The notes beneath the pieces are model-generated. The model saw only the letters and a list, made by a program, of their open reading frames with translations. It had not been told where the DNA came from and made no database searches. A stretch of DNA of 64,000 nt, taken from NCBI RefSeq assembly GCF_004339565.1, contig NZ_SMFZ01000002.1, positions 2,542,001 through 2,606,000 of the forward strand, read 5' to 3'. Every line of letters starts with the position of its first letter. Position 1 is the first letter of the stretch. Below are positions 25,003-34,437 of the stretch, piece by piece. This DNA is from Pseudonocardia endophytica. Lineage in GTDB: Bacteria > Actinomycetota > Actinomycetes > Mycobacteriales > Pseudonocardiaceae. The position numbers and the translations under genes are program-made.

Positions 25003-26346
25003 ATGCTCTCAGCACAGGACAACGAACTCCTCTGCCGCGTGGGTCCCGGAACCCCGATGGGGGACCTGCTCCGTCGCTACTGGACGCCGGCGCTGCTCGT
25101 CAGCGAGGTGCCCGCGCCGGACAGCGACCCCGCGCGGGTCCGGCTGCTCGGCGAGGACCTCGTCGCGTTCCGGGACACCACCGGCCGGGTCGGCCTGGTC
25201 GGCGAGAACTGCCCGCACCGCGGCGCGTCGCTCTACTTCGGACGCAACGAGGAGTGCGGGCTGCGCTGCCCGTACCACGGCTGGAAGTTCGACGCCGACG
25301 GCGCGTGCGTCGACATGCCCAGCGAGCCGCCGACCAGCGTGTTCAAGGACAAGGTGCGCCTGAAGGCCTACCCGACCCACGAGTCCGGCGGGATCGTCTG
25401 GACCTACATGGGCCCCGAGGAGCACCGCCCGCCGTTCCGCGACTTCGGCACCGAGAGCCTGGACGAGGGGCTCGTCTCCGCGACGAAGGTGCACACGCCC
25501 TGCAACTGGGTGCAGGCCATGGAGGGCAACCTCGACACGTCACACATCTCGTGGCTGCACCAGTGGGACGGTGTCGACCAGATCCCGGACGACGGCAGCG
25601 ACAAGCCGGGCTACCCGACGAACGCGATGTCCTGGAAGTTCTGGCGTCACGACCGCGCGCCGCGCCTGGAGATCGAGGACACCTGGTACGGCTTCAAGTA
25701 CGTCGGGATCCGTGAGACCCCGGCCGGCAACACCCACGTGCGGATGAGCGCGTACTGCTACCCGTACCACACGGTGATCGCGACGGTCCCGTTCGGAACC
25801 GGGCACGGGATGTTCGTGCCGGCCGACGACCACAACACGGTCCGCTACCAGATGGCCACCCGCGACCTCGGGTCCATCGCCGAGGTCGGCGGCGAGAACC
25901 TGTTCGCGCTGTCCCCGTTCGAGTTCGGACCGTCCGAGGTGGACCGCAACGGCATCATCCCGCGTCGCTACACGGCCGAGAACGACTACGGCATCAACCG
26001 CGAGGAGCAGCGCCACCTCACGTTCTCCGGGGTGCGCGAGTTCGTCAGCCAGGACTTCATGGTCACCGAGTCGATGGGGCCGATCTACGACCGCACCCAG
26101 GAGCGGCTCGGCACGTCGGACAAGGCGATCATCCGGATGCGGCGGCTGCTGATGGCCGCCGCCAAGAAGGTGGCCGCTGGCGAGCCGGCACCGGCCGTGG
26201 CGGGCGAGCTCGACTACCTCTCGATCCGGTCCGGGGAGAAGATCCTGGAGCCGGACGAGGACTGGCGCGAGCTCGGCACCGACCGCGACCCGATGGTGCA
26301 CCGGTACGACACGACCTCGGTGCGCACACCCGTCGCGGGCGCCTGA
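25003..26346 (+). CDS. Rieske aromatic oxygenase, phthalate 4,5-dioxygenase-like
   Basis: 447 residues. Rieske ligands are Cys70, His72, Cys89 and His92 (CPHRG...CPYHGW). The catalytic iron site lies in EGNLDTSHISWLH. Length and layout match oxygenase components of the phthalate 4,5-dioxygenase and O-demethylase group, which hydroxylate a ring or remove a methoxyl group before cleavage. A ferredoxin gene follows 24 bases later; a dedicated reductase is not visible. Its product should feed the LigAB-type dioxygenase at the far end of the operon. The exact substrate is unknown. Confidence 0.86.
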   Translation: MLSAQDNELLCRVGPGTPMGDLLRRYWTPALLVSEVPAPDSDPARVRLLGEDLVAFRDTTGRVGLVGENCPHRGASLYFGRNEECGLRCPYHGWKFDADGACVDMPSEPPTSVFKDKVRLKAYPTHESGGIVWTYMGPEEHRPPFRDFGTESLDEGLVSATKVHTPCNWVQAMEGNLDTSHISWLHQWDGVDQIPDDGSDKPGYPTNAMSWKFWRHDRAPRLEIEDTWYGFKYVGIRETPAGNTHVRMSAYCYPYHTVIATVPFGTGHGMFVPADDHNTVRYQMATRDLGSIAEVGGENLFALSPFEFGPSEVDRNGIIPRRYTAENDYGINREEQRHLTFSGVREFVSQDFMVTESMGPIYDRTQERLGTSDKAIIRMRRLLMAAAKKVAAGEPAPAVAGELDYLSIRSGEKILEPDEDWRELGTDRDPMVHRYDTTSVRTPVAGA

Positions 26347-26370
26347 GCGCCCGCGCCGAGGGGACGGGAG

Positions 26371-26715
26371 ATGACCTACGTCATCGCCGGCGGGTGCGTG
26401 GACCTGATGGACCGCAGCTGCGTCGAGGTGTGCCCGGTCGACTGCATCTACGTCGGCGACCGCAAGCTCTACATCAACCCGGCCGAGTGCATCGAGTGCG
26501 GGGCGTGCGAACCGGAGTGCCCGGTCGAGGCCATCGTGCTCGAGACCTTCGCGGGGCCGGAGGAGGTCCCGCACGTCGAGGACAACGCGGCCTTCTTCCA
26601 CACGGTGCTGCCCGGCCGGGACGCCCCGCTCGGCGACCCGGGCGGTGCGTCCGCCGTCGGGGCGATCGCGGCGGACACGCCGCTGGTCGCCGCGCTGCCG
26701 GCCAGGGAGACCTGA
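26371..26715 (+). CDS. Seven-iron ferredoxin (FdxA-like)
   Basis: 114 residues. Two cluster motifs are visible: CVEVCPVDCI (3Fe-4S type, with an earlier Cys) and CIECGACEPECP (4Fe-4S type). Such ferredoxins pass electrons to oxygenases or P450s. The location right after the Rieske gene suggests it feeds that enzyme. The last 30 residues are a non-conserved tail. ATG with a GGGGACGGGAG leader. Confidence 0.9.
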   Translation: MTYVIAGGCVDLMDRSCVEVCPVDCIYVGDRKLYINPAECIECGACEPECPVEAIVLETFAGPEEVPHVEDNAAFFHTVLPGRDAPLGDPGGASAVGAIAADTPLVAALPARET

Positions 26716-26720
26716 GTCCG

Positions 26721-27773
26721 GTGTCCGAGACGACCGCTCCTCCCACCACGCCCGCCGGTCCTGCCACCGACCGGGGGACACCTGCCGCCGGCCAGCCCCG
26801 CCCCTCGGGCAGGCGTTCGTTCCCGCTGCGGCGCATCGGGTCCCGGCTGACGCACCTGCTCCTGGTGCTCGTCGCGGTGACGTTCCTGTCGTTCGTCGTG
26901 GTGGACCTGCTGCCCGGCGACGCCGCCGTCGTGGTGGCCGGGGACAACGCCACGCCGGAACAGGTCCAGCAGGTGCGCGAGCAGCTGCAACTGGACCGGC
27001 CACTGGTGGTCCGCTACGTCGACTGGCTCGGCGGCGTGGTCACCGGCGACCTGGGACAGTCGTTCCGCACCGGGCAGCCGGTGGCCGAGGCGCTCGCCGA
27101 GCGGATCCCGGTCTCGCTGGAGCTGACGATCATCGCGCAGGTGCTGGCACTGCTCGTCGCGGTGCCGCTGGCGATCTACTCCGCATACCGGCCGGGGCGG
27201 CTGCTGGACCGGGCGTCGATGACGGCCGGCTTCGGCGGAGCCGCGATGCCGCAGTTCGTGCTCGGCATGGTGCTGATCGTGCTGTTCGCGGGCGGGTTCT
27301 CCAGCATCCTTCCGGCGACCGGGTTCACCCCGTTCCTCGACGATCCCGGCGCGAACCTGCGCTCGATCGTCCTGCCCTGCCTGACCCTGATGGTGGCCGA
27401 GGCGGCCGTCTACCGGCAGCTGCTGCGCTCGGACATGATCTCGACGCTGCAGGAGGACTTCATCCTGATGGCCCGCTCGAAGGGCCTCTCACCGCGCTCG
27501 ATCCTGCTGCGCCACGCGCTGCGGCCGTCGTCGTTCTCGCTGATCACGCTGTCCGGCCTGAACATCGGCCGGCTGCTGGGCGGGACGGTGATCGTGGAGA
27601 CGCTGTTCGCGATCCCGGGGCTGGGCCAGCTGATCGTGCAGGCGGTGTTCAACCGCGACTACATGCTGCTCCAGGGTGCGCTGCTGTTCGTCGCCGTGGC
27701 CTACGTGGTGATCAACATGCTGATCGACCTGCTGTACCTGTTCCTCGACCCGCGGGTGCGTCGCGATGCCTGA
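26721..27773 (+). CDS. Oligopeptide-type ABC importer permease 1 (DppB-like)
   Basis: 350 residues, six transmembrane segments after a Pro-rich cytosolic N-terminus of about 35 residues. The EAA loop region ARSKGLSPRSILLRHALRP and the GGTVIVETLFAIPGLG segment are diagnostic of DppB/OppB. GTG at 26721, five bases after the ferredoxin stop. It forms the channel with the next gene. In this operon the importer probably brings in the aromatic substrate or a conjugate rather than peptides. Confidence 0.93.
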   Translation: MSETTAPPTTPAGPATDRGTPAAGQPRPSGRRSFPLRRIGSRLTHLLLVLVAVTFLSFVVVDLLPGDAAVVVAGDNATPEQVQQVREQLQLDRPLVVRYVDWLGGVVTGDLGQSFRTGQPVAEALAERIPVSLELTIIAQVLALLVAVPLAIYSAYRPGRLLDRASMTAGFGGAAMPQFVLGMVLIVLFAGGFSSILPATGFTPFLDDPGANLRSIVLPCLTLMVAEAAVYRQLLRSDMISTLQEDFILMARSKGLSPRSILLRHALRPSSFSLITLSGLNIGRLLGGTVIVETLFAIPGLGQLIVQAVFNRDYMLLQGALLFVAVAYVVINMLIDLLYLFLDPRVRRDA

Positions 27774-28686
27774 GACCACGCAGAACACGCCGGCCACCCG
27801 TCCGGCGCCCGCCGGACCGGCACCGGACGCCGCCGCGCCGCCCGGCCCGTCGCCGCGGCGGCGGTCGCGTCCCGACCGTGCACCGTGGGGCTGGTACCTG
27901 GCATGGACGTGGCTCGGTGCCGTGGTGCTGGCCGCCGTGTTCGCGCCGCTGCTGCCGCTCTGGGACCCGGACGTCCCGGACTACGCGAACGTGTTCGGCG
28001 GCATCACGCCGCAGCACTGGCTGGGTGGCGACACGCTCGGCCGGGACACGTTCGCCCGTGTCGTGTTCGGGGCCAGGGCATCGCTGCTGGTCGGGCTGTG
28101 CGCCGTGGTGCTCGGCGCCGTCGTCGGCGGAACGCTCGGGATGCTGGCCGGCTACTTCGGCGGGCGTACCGAACGCGTGCTCGCCTGGCTGACCGACGTC
28201 GTACTGGCGTTCCCCGGGCTTGTGCTGATCATCGCGCTGGTCGCGATCCTCGGGGCCAGCCTGACCAACCTGGTGATCGGCCTGGCCGTGCTGTCGGTGC
28301 CGACGTTCATCCGGCTCTCCCGCGCCGCGACGCTCGTCGTGGCGCAGCGCGAGTTCGTGACGGCCGCCCGCGCCTACGGGTGCAGCCCGCTGCGGATCAT
28401 CGTCCGGGAGATCGCGCCGAACGTGGTGCTCCCGGTCGCCGCCTACGGATTCATCATGGTCGGCGTCTTCATCGTGGTGGAGGGCTCGCTGAGCTTCCTC
28501 GGCCTCGGCATCCCGCCGCCCACACCGAGCTGGGGCGGCATGATCGCCGCCGGCCGGACCGAGCTGCTGACGTTCCCGCACATCTCGCTGTTCCCCGCCG
28601 CCGTCATGTTCCTGACCGTGCTGTCGATCAACTACGTCGGCGAGCGCACGCGGAAGCGGTTCGAGGTCAAGGAGAGCAACCTGTGA
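27766..28686 (+). CDS. Oligopeptide-type ABC importer permease 2 (DppC-like)
   Basis: 306 residues with a low-complexity Pro/Ala N-terminus and six transmembrane segments. HWLGGDTLGRDTFARVVFGAR after the first helix and the EAA loop (TAARAYGCSPLRIIVREIAP) mark DppC/OppC. Its ATG overlaps the DppB-like stop by eight bases. Confidence 0.93.
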   Translation: MPETTQNTPATRPAPAGPAPDAAAPPGPSPRRRSRPDRAPWGWYLAWTWLGAVVLAAVFAPLLPLWDPDVPDYANVFGGITPQHWLGGDTLGRDTFARVVFGARASLLVGLCAVVLGAVVGGTLGMLAGYFGGRTERVLAWLTDVVLAFPGLVLIIALVAILGASLTNLVIGLAVLSVPTFIRLSRAATLVVAQREFVTAARAYGCSPLRIIVREIAPNVVLPVAAYGFIMVGVFIVVEGSLSFLGLGIPPPTPSWGGMIAAGRTELLTFPHISLFPAAVMFLTVLSINYVGERTRKRFEVKESNL

Positions 28687-29765
28687 ACGCCGCGCCGACG
28701 GACCGCCCGCTGCTGGCGGTCGAGGACGTGCACGTCCGCTTCCACACCCCGCAGGGGGTGGTGCACGCCGTCGACGGGGTCTCGCTGCAGGTCGGCGCCG
28801 GTGAGGTGCTCGCGGTGGTGGGGGAGAGCGGGTCGGGCAAGACCGTGCTGACCCGCCGGGTGATGGGTCTCGTCGCGGGCAGCCGCGGCACCGAGGTGTC
28901 CGGCACCGTGGACTTCGACGGGAGCCGGATCTCCGAGCTGTCCGGTCGCGAGCTGAGCGCGTTCTGGGGCGCGGAGATCGCGCTGGTCCTGCAGGACCCG
29001 ATGACGTCGCTGAACCCGGTCAAGCGGATCGGGGCCCAGCTCACCGAGTCGATCCTGCTGCACGAGAAGGTGAGCAAGGCCGATGCCACCTCCCGCGCCG
29101 CGGACCTGCTCCGACGGGTGGGGCTGTCCGAGCCGGAGCGCAGGTTGCGCCAGTACCCGCACGAGCTCTCCGGCGGGATGCGCCAGCGCGTCACGATCGC
29201 GATCGCACTGTCGGCCGGCCCGCGGCTGCTGCTCGCCGACGAGCCGACCACCGCGCTCGACGTCACGGTGCAGGCGCAGATCCTGGACCTGCTGGCCGAG
29301 CTCCAGCGCGAGCGACGGATGGCGATGCTGCTGGTGACGCACGACCTGCGGGTGGTGCGCAGCCGCTCCGACCGGATCGCGGTCATGTACGCCGGGAAGG
29401 TCGTCGAGACCGCCCCGACGGCGGAGCTGTTCGCGAGCCCGATGATGCCCTACACCGAGGCGCTGATGAGCGCGGTGCCGCCGGTGGCGGGGCCGAATCA
29501 CGTACGGCTGCAGGTCATCCCCGGCCGGCCGCCGAACCTGCTCGACCCGCCGGCCGGATGCCGGTTCAGTCCGCGCTGCCCGTACGCGCAGGACCGCTGC
29601 CTCACCGAGGACCCCCCGCTGCGCGACGCCGGCTCCGAGAAGCACCGGTACCGCTGCTGGTTCCCGGTCGGCTCCCCCGCCTGGGCCGAGGCCCGGGCCC
29701 GCAACGCCGAACGCGGCGCGAGCGCCGCCGGTACGCCGGTGACCGAGGAGATGGTGCTGTCATGA
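28683..29765 (+). CDS. Oligopeptide-type ABC ATPase (DppD-like)
   Basis: 360 residues. Walker A GESGSGKT, Q-loop LVLQDPMTSLNP, signature LSGGMRQR, Walker B LLLADEPTTALD and switch His in VTHDL are all intact. A C-terminal Cys cluster (CRFSPRCPYAQDRC, later a fourth Cys) is the iron-sulfur-type extension of oligopeptide importers. GTG overlaps the DppC-like stop. Confidence 0.94.
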   Translation: MNAAPTDRPLLAVEDVHVRFHTPQGVVHAVDGVSLQVGAGEVLAVVGESGSGKTVLTRRVMGLVAGSRGTEVSGTVDFDGSRISELSGRELSAFWGAEIALVLQDPMTSLNPVKRIGAQLTESILLHEKVSKADATSRAADLLRRVGLSEPERRLRQYPHELSGGMRQRVTIAIALSAGPRLLLADEPTTALDVTVQAQILDLLAELQRERRMAMLLVTHDLRVVRSRSDRIAVMYAGKVVETAPTAELFASPMMPYTEALMSAVPPVAGPNHVRLQVIPGRPPNLLDPPAGCRFSPRCPYAQDRCLTEDPPLRDAGSEKHRYRCWFPVGSPAWAEARARNAERGASAAGTPVTEEMVLS

Positions 29766-31390
29766 TCACTCGACGACGAGGGTCACGCCTGCTCGCCCTG
29801 CTGGTGGCGGGGCTCGCCGCCGTGCTGCTGGGCGCTTGCGGTGCCGCTCCCGGGATCAACGGGGGAGGCGGCGGGGAGGGCATCCGCGAGGTCAACCCGT
29901 ACGGCGGCGACCTCGCGGCCGAGGGTGAGCCGCGACGCGGCGGGGTGCTGGTGATGGGCACCGACCGCGAGGCGATCGGGTTCGACCCGACGAAGCAGAA
30001 CACGAACATGGCCGCGCTCGCCGTGTTCGACTCGCTGATGAAGCTCCGACCGGACGGGACGGCCGAGCCCTACCTGGCGCGCTCGATGGACACCCCGGAC
30101 GCGGGCCGCACCTGGACGATGGGCCTGCGCCCCGGCGTGCGGTTCTCCGACGGCACCCCGCTCGACGCCGAGGCCGTCATCTTCAACGTGCAGCGCCACA
30201 TCGACACCCCGTCCTCGCCAGGTAACCGCTTCGCCACCCAGATCGCGTCCATGCGGGCGGTCGACCCCACGACCGTCGAGTTCACGCTCAAGGCGCCGTT
30301 CGGCGCGTTCCCGATCGTGTTCGCGCAGTCGTTCACCACCGGCAACCTGGGGTCGATGCTCTCCCCGGCGGCCGTGCGCAAGGAGGGCGCGCAGATCGCC
30401 AACCGGCCGGTCGGCGCGGGCCCGTTCGTGCTCACGGAGTGGACCCGCGACTCGAAGATGGTCCTGACCCGCAACCCGAACTACTGGCAGGAGGGCAAGC
30501 CCTACCTGGACGGTCTGGAGTTCCGCCCGCTGCCGGACACCGAGAGCCGCTACGCCTCGATCGAGAACGGCGACGTCGACCTGATCTTCGGCGGCTACCA
30601 CACCGAGCTCCTGCGCGGGCTGGGCAACCCGAACCGGACCGTCTACTACGGACCGGGCAACGGCGCCGAGTACCTGTACTTCAACCACAAGATCGCGCCG
30701 TTCGACGACCGCCGCATGCGCGAGGCGGTGGTGCGCGGCCTCGACCTGAACGCGCTGGCCGCCACGCAGTTCCGCGGTCAGATGGAGCGTGCCGACGAGT
30801 GGTTCGGCGCCTCGTCGCCGTACAGGAGCCAGGAGGCGGCGGCCGCGTGGCCGGCGTTCGACCAGGAGCGGGCCCGCCAGCTGGTCCGCGAGTACGTGGC
30901 CGCCGGCGGCAACGCCACGATCAGCTACAAGACGACCAACGCGCCGAACCGGGTCGCGTTCGCCGAGTTCCTGCAGGCCCAGATGGCGGCGATCGGCATC
31001 ACGCTGCAGCCGCAGTTCTTCGACCTCGCGCAGTACTCGTCGAGCGTCGTGCAGGCCCGCGACTTCCAGGTGGCCGGCTGGGTCGGCGGGCCGTACGACG
31101 CCCCGTTCCCGCTGCTCGGCAACCTGTTCGCCAGCAAGGGCAACACGAACTACGGCAACTACGCCAACCCCGAGGTCGACGCGCTGGTCCAGACCGCGGC
31201 GGCGACGACCGACGAGGCCGAGCGGGCCCGCGCCTACCAGCGGATCTCACTGCTGACCAACCAGGACATCGCCGTCGGCTACTACAGCCGCGGCTACCTG
31301 TCCACGATCACCAAGCCGGAGGTCAAGGGCATGGTCCGGTACCTCACCCGCGACATGTTCTTCGCGACTACCTGGAAGCAGCAGCCGTGA
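29762..31390 (+). CDS. ABC importer substrate-binding lipoprotein (family 5, DppA-like)
   Basis: 542 residues. A signal peptide ends in the lipobox LLGAC (Cys about residue 25). The family signature around GLRPGVRFSDGTPLDAEAV and the late NYGNYANPEVDALV fit SBP_bac_5. The gene lies between the two ATPase genes, an unusual order compared with A-B-C-D-F. Family 5 proteins also bind sugars, opines and aromatic glycosides, so the ligand need not be a peptide. ATGA overlap with the previous gene. Confidence 0.93.
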   Translation: MITRRRGSRLLALLVAGLAAVLLGACGAAPGINGGGGGEGIREVNPYGGDLAAEGEPRRGGVLVMGTDREAIGFDPTKQNTNMAALAVFDSLMKLRPDGTAEPYLARSMDTPDAGRTWTMGLRPGVRFSDGTPLDAEAVIFNVQRHIDTPSSPGNRFATQIASMRAVDPTTVEFTLKAPFGAFPIVFAQSFTTGNLGSMLSPAAVRKEGAQIANRPVGAGPFVLTEWTRDSKMVLTRNPNYWQEGKPYLDGLEFRPLPDTESRYASIENGDVDLIFGGYHTELLRGLGNPNRTVYYGPGNGAEYLYFNHKIAPFDDRRMREAVVRGLDLNALAATQFRGQMERADEWFGASSPYRSQEAAAAWPAFDQERARQLVREYVAAGGNATISYKTTNAPNRVAFAEFLQAQMAAIGITLQPQFFDLAQYSSSVVQARDFQVAGWVGGPYDAPFPLLGNLFASKGNTNYGNYANPEVDALVQTAAATTDEAERARAYQRISLLTNQDIAVGYYSRGYLSTITKPEVKGMVRYLTRDMFFATTWKQQP

Positions 31391-32412
31391 GCGGGGTGGT
31401 GGAGGAGGCGCCTGCGCCGGAGGACGACGTGGTCCTCGAGCTGGAGGGCCTGGTGGTGGAGTTCCCGGCGGCCGGCGGGCGCACCGTGCACGCCGTGTCC
31501 GGCATCGACCTTCAGGTCCGGCGCGGCGAGACGCTCGGGCTGGTCGGCGAGTCCGGATGCGGCAAGTCCACCACCGGGCGGGCGATCATGCAGCTGCCCC
31601 GGCCCACCGGCGGCGCGGTGCGGTTCGCCGGGCGCGACCTGGCGTCGCTCTCACCGGCGCAGGTCCGCGAGCTGCGCCCGAAGCTTCAGATGATCTTCCA
31701 GGACCCGATCTCGTCGCTGAACCCCCGGCGGCGGATCACCGACATCGTCGGCGACCCGCTGGCCGTCTGGGGACGGGGGGACGAGCGCGAGCGCGTCGTG
31801 CCGGAGGTGCTGGAGGCGGTCGGGCTGGACCCGGCCCAGGTCGGGGACCGGCGCCCGCACCAGTTCTCCGGAGGCCAGTGCCAGCGGGTCTCGATCGCCC
31901 GCGCGCTCGTCCTCGAACCGGACGTGCTGATCTGCGACGAGCCGGTCTCCGCGCTCGACGTGTCGGTGCAGGCGCAGATCCTCAACCTGCTCGAGGACAT
32001 GAAGGCCCGCTACGGGCTGACGCTGGTGTTCATCGCGCACGACCTCGGCGTGGTGCGCAACATCTCCGACCGGGTTGCGGTGATGTACCTCGGCCGGATC
32101 TGCGAGGTCGGCGAGACGCGGGCCCTGTTCGACACCCCGGCGCACCCCTACACCCGGCTGCTGGTGTCGTCGATCCCGTCGATCGACGCCGCCCACGTGG
32201 CCGCGCCCGCCGACCGGGCCGCTGGCGAGATGCCGTCGCCGGTGGACCCGCCCAGCGGCTGCCGCTTCCGTACCCGGTGCCCGTTGGCGTCCGAGCGGTG
32301 CGCGGCCGAGGTGCCCGCGCTGCGCGAGGTGGCGCCGGGACGCCGGGTGGCGTGCCACCACCCGCTCGTCGAGCCGGCCGCCGCCGGTCCGGGGACGAGG
32401 GAGGTCGCCTGA
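31387..32412 (+). CDS. Oligopeptide-type ABC ATPase (DppF-like)
   Basis: 341 residues. Walker A GESGCGKST, Q-loop MIFQDPISSLNPR, signature FSGGQCQR, Walker B VLICDEPVSALD and switch His in IAHDL are present, with the C-terminal Cys cluster CRFRTRCPLASERC. The signature has Cys-Gln where Gln-Arg or Arg-Gln is common, which should be tolerated. GTGA overlap with the binding-protein gene. Completes a five-gene importer. Confidence 0.94.
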   Translation: MSGVVEEAPAPEDDVVLELEGLVVEFPAAGGRTVHAVSGIDLQVRRGETLGLVGESGCGKSTTGRAIMQLPRPTGGAVRFAGRDLASLSPAQVRELRPKLQMIFQDPISSLNPRRRITDIVGDPLAVWGRGDERERVVPEVLEAVGLDPAQVGDRRPHQFSGGQCQRVSIARALVLEPDVLICDEPVSALDVSVQAQILNLLEDMKARYGLTLVFIAHDLGVVRNISDRVAVMYLGRICEVGETRALFDTPAHPYTRLLVSSIPSIDAAHVAAPADRAAGEMPSPVDPPSGCRFRTRCPLASERCAAEVPALREVAPGRRVACHHPLVEPAAAGPGTREVA

Positions 32413-33269
32413 TGGGCACGGGGGTCCACACCGTGATCGACACCGACGTCGTCGGGCGGACCGGAGAGCCACGCACGCGCTCCTGGACCGCGACCGACGC
32501 GCAGCTCTACGCGCTCGGCGTGGGCGCGGGCCTGGGCGAGCCGGCGTCCGAGCTGGCGTTCACCACGGAGAACAGCGACGGCGTCGAGCAGCGGGTGCTG
32601 CCGACGTTCGCGGTGCTGCTCTCGCAGGCCCCGCCGCCGCCGTGGGGTGACGTCGACCCGTCCCGGGTGGTGCACGCCGAGCAGGCCGTCACGCTGCACC
32701 GCCCGGTGCCGACGTCCGGCACGGCGACGGCGACGGCCCGCGTCGACGGCGTGTACGACAAGGGAAGCGGGGCGCTCGTCGTGCTCCGCTCCGAGGCCGT
32801 CCTGGCCGACGGGTCGCCGCTGGCCACGAACCGCAGCGCGATCTTCGTCCGCGGCGCGGGCGGGTTCGGGGGCGACCGCGGCCCGCGCGAGGACTGGGCG
32901 CTGCCGGACCGGGCGCCGGACGAGGTCGTGACGTTCGCGACGCGACCGGAGCAGGCGCTGCTCTACCGACTGTCCGGGGACCGCAACCCGTTGCACTCCG
33001 ACCCGGTCTTCGCCCGTCGCGCCGGGTTCGACGCGCCGATCCTGCACGGCCTCTGCACGTTCGGCGTGGCCGGCAGGGCACTGCTGGCGGCGGCCGGCGG
33101 CGACCCGGACCGGCTGACGGCGGTGTCCGGCCGGTTCAGCGCGACCGTGCGCCCCGGGCAGTCGCTGACCACCGAGATCTGGCGCGACGGCGGCGGGCTG
33201 CTGTTCCGCACCCGCGACGGGGACGGCACGGTCGTGCTCGACCGTGGCCGGGCCACGCTCACAACATGA
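32412..33269 (+). CDS. MaoC-type double hot-dog enoyl-CoA hydratase
   Basis: 285 residues in two hot-dog halves. The active-site helix SGDRNPLHSDPVFARRAGF with Asp and His, then PILHGLCTFG, matches the hydratase 2 family (MaoC/HSD17B4). It should hydrate an aryl- or alkyl-enoyl-CoA. Neighbouring ligase, acyl-CoA dehydrogenase and SDR genes complete a beta-oxidation-like set. The ATG shares one base with the previous stop. Confidence 0.87.
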   Translation: MGTGVHTVIDTDVVGRTGEPRTRSWTATDAQLYALGVGAGLGEPASELAFTTENSDGVEQRVLPTFAVLLSQAPPPPWGDVDPSRVVHAEQAVTLHRPVPTSGTATATARVDGVYDKGSGALVVLRSEAVLADGSPLATNRSAIFVRGAGGFGGDRGPREDWALPDRAPDEVVTFATRPEQALLYRLSGDRNPLHSDPVFARRAGFDAPILHGLCTFGVAGRALLAAAGGDPDRLTAVSGRFSATVRPGQSLTTEIWRDGGGLLFRTRDGDGTVVLDRGRATLTT

Positions 33270-34423
33270 TCGACTTCTCCCTCTCGGACGAGGAGCGCGA
33301 CGTGCGGGACACCGTGCGCGCGTTCGTCACCCGCGAGGTGCGCCCGTTGGAGGCCGAGGTGCTGCGCAACGAGCGCGAGCACCGTCCGGCGCTGGGTCCC
33401 GGCGTGCTGCGCGAGCTGCAGGACAAGGCGCGGGTGGCCGGGTTCTGGGGTGTCACCACGCCCGAGAGCTACGGCGGGATGGCACTGGGGCCGGTGCTGC
33501 ACGCCGTGCTGGAGATGGAGCTGGCCCGCACGTTCGTGCCGTTCCGTTTCGGCGGCTCGGCGGACAACATCCTGTTCGCCGCGACCGCGGAGCAGCGTGA
33601 CGCCTACCTGGTGCCGACGATCGAAGGCAGGCGCCGCTCGTGCTTCGCGCTGACCGAGCCGGGCGCGGGGTCGGACGCGCGCAACCTGCGCACGCGCGCC
33701 CGCCGCGACGGAACGGACTGGGTCGTCGACGGCGAGAAGACGTTCGTCACCGGAGGCGACGCGGCCGACTTCGCGATCGTGTTCGCGCGGGCCGACGAGG
33801 GCGTGACCGCGTTCCTCGTCGACCGTGCGGCGGGCTGGACGTCGGCGCCGATCGAGACGATGGGCGAGTGGAGCTGCGCCGCGCTGCACCTGGACGGCGT
33901 GCGGGTGCCCGCGTCGGCCGTGCTCGGCCGGGTGGGCGGCGGGCTGGACCTGGCCATGTCCTGGATCGGCCAGGGCCGGTACGTGATCCCGGCCCGTGCC
34001 GTCGGGGCGGGCGAGCGCCTGCTCGCGATGGCCGTCGAGCACGCCCGCACCCGTGAGTCGATGGGACACCCGATCGCCGAGTACCAGGCGATCCAGTGGC
34101 AGATCGCGGACAGCCAGGTGGAGCTGGAGGCCACCAAGTGGCTGACGCTGCACGCGGCGTGGCGGGCCCAGCAGGGGATGGACGCCCGGCACGCCACGTC
34201 GATCGCGAAGCTGCACGGCGCCGAGACCGCGAACCGCGTCGTCGACCGGGTGCTGCAGATCCACGGCGGCATGGGCTACACGCGGGAGCTGCCGGTCGAG
34301 CGCTGGTACCGGGAGCTGCGGGTGCTGCGCATCTACGAGGGGACCGACGAGATCCAGCGGCGCACCATCGCGCGCAACCTGATCCGGGGCCACGTGGCCC
34401 TCGGCGCCGTCGGCGAACAATGA
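33266..34423 (+). CDS. Acyl-CoA dehydrogenase
   Basis: 385 residues with canonical features: TEPGAGSDARNL (about 130), QIHGGMGYTRELPVERWYRELR and the catalytic Glu in IYEGTDEIQRR. It should create the alpha-beta double bond of the acyl-CoA made by the ligase, before the MaoC hydratase. ATG overlaps the MaoC stop by four bases. Confidence 0.92.
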   Translation: MIDFSLSDEERDVRDTVRAFVTREVRPLEAEVLRNEREHRPALGPGVLRELQDKARVAGFWGVTTPESYGGMALGPVLHAVLEMELARTFVPFRFGGSADNILFAATAEQRDAYLVPTIEGRRRSCFALTEPGAGSDARNLRTRARRDGTDWVVDGEKTFVTGGDAADFAIVFARADEGVTAFLVDRAAGWTSAPIETMGEWSCAALHLDGVRVPASAVLGRVGGGLDLAMSWIGQGRYVIPARAVGAGERLLAMAVEHARTRESMGHPIAEYQAIQWQIADSQVELEATKWLTLHAAWRAQQGMDARHATSIAKLHGAETANRVVDRVLQIHGGMGYTRELPVERWYRELRVLRIYEGTDEIQRRTIARNLIRGHVALGAVGEQ

Positions 34424-34437
34424 GGGGAGACCGACAC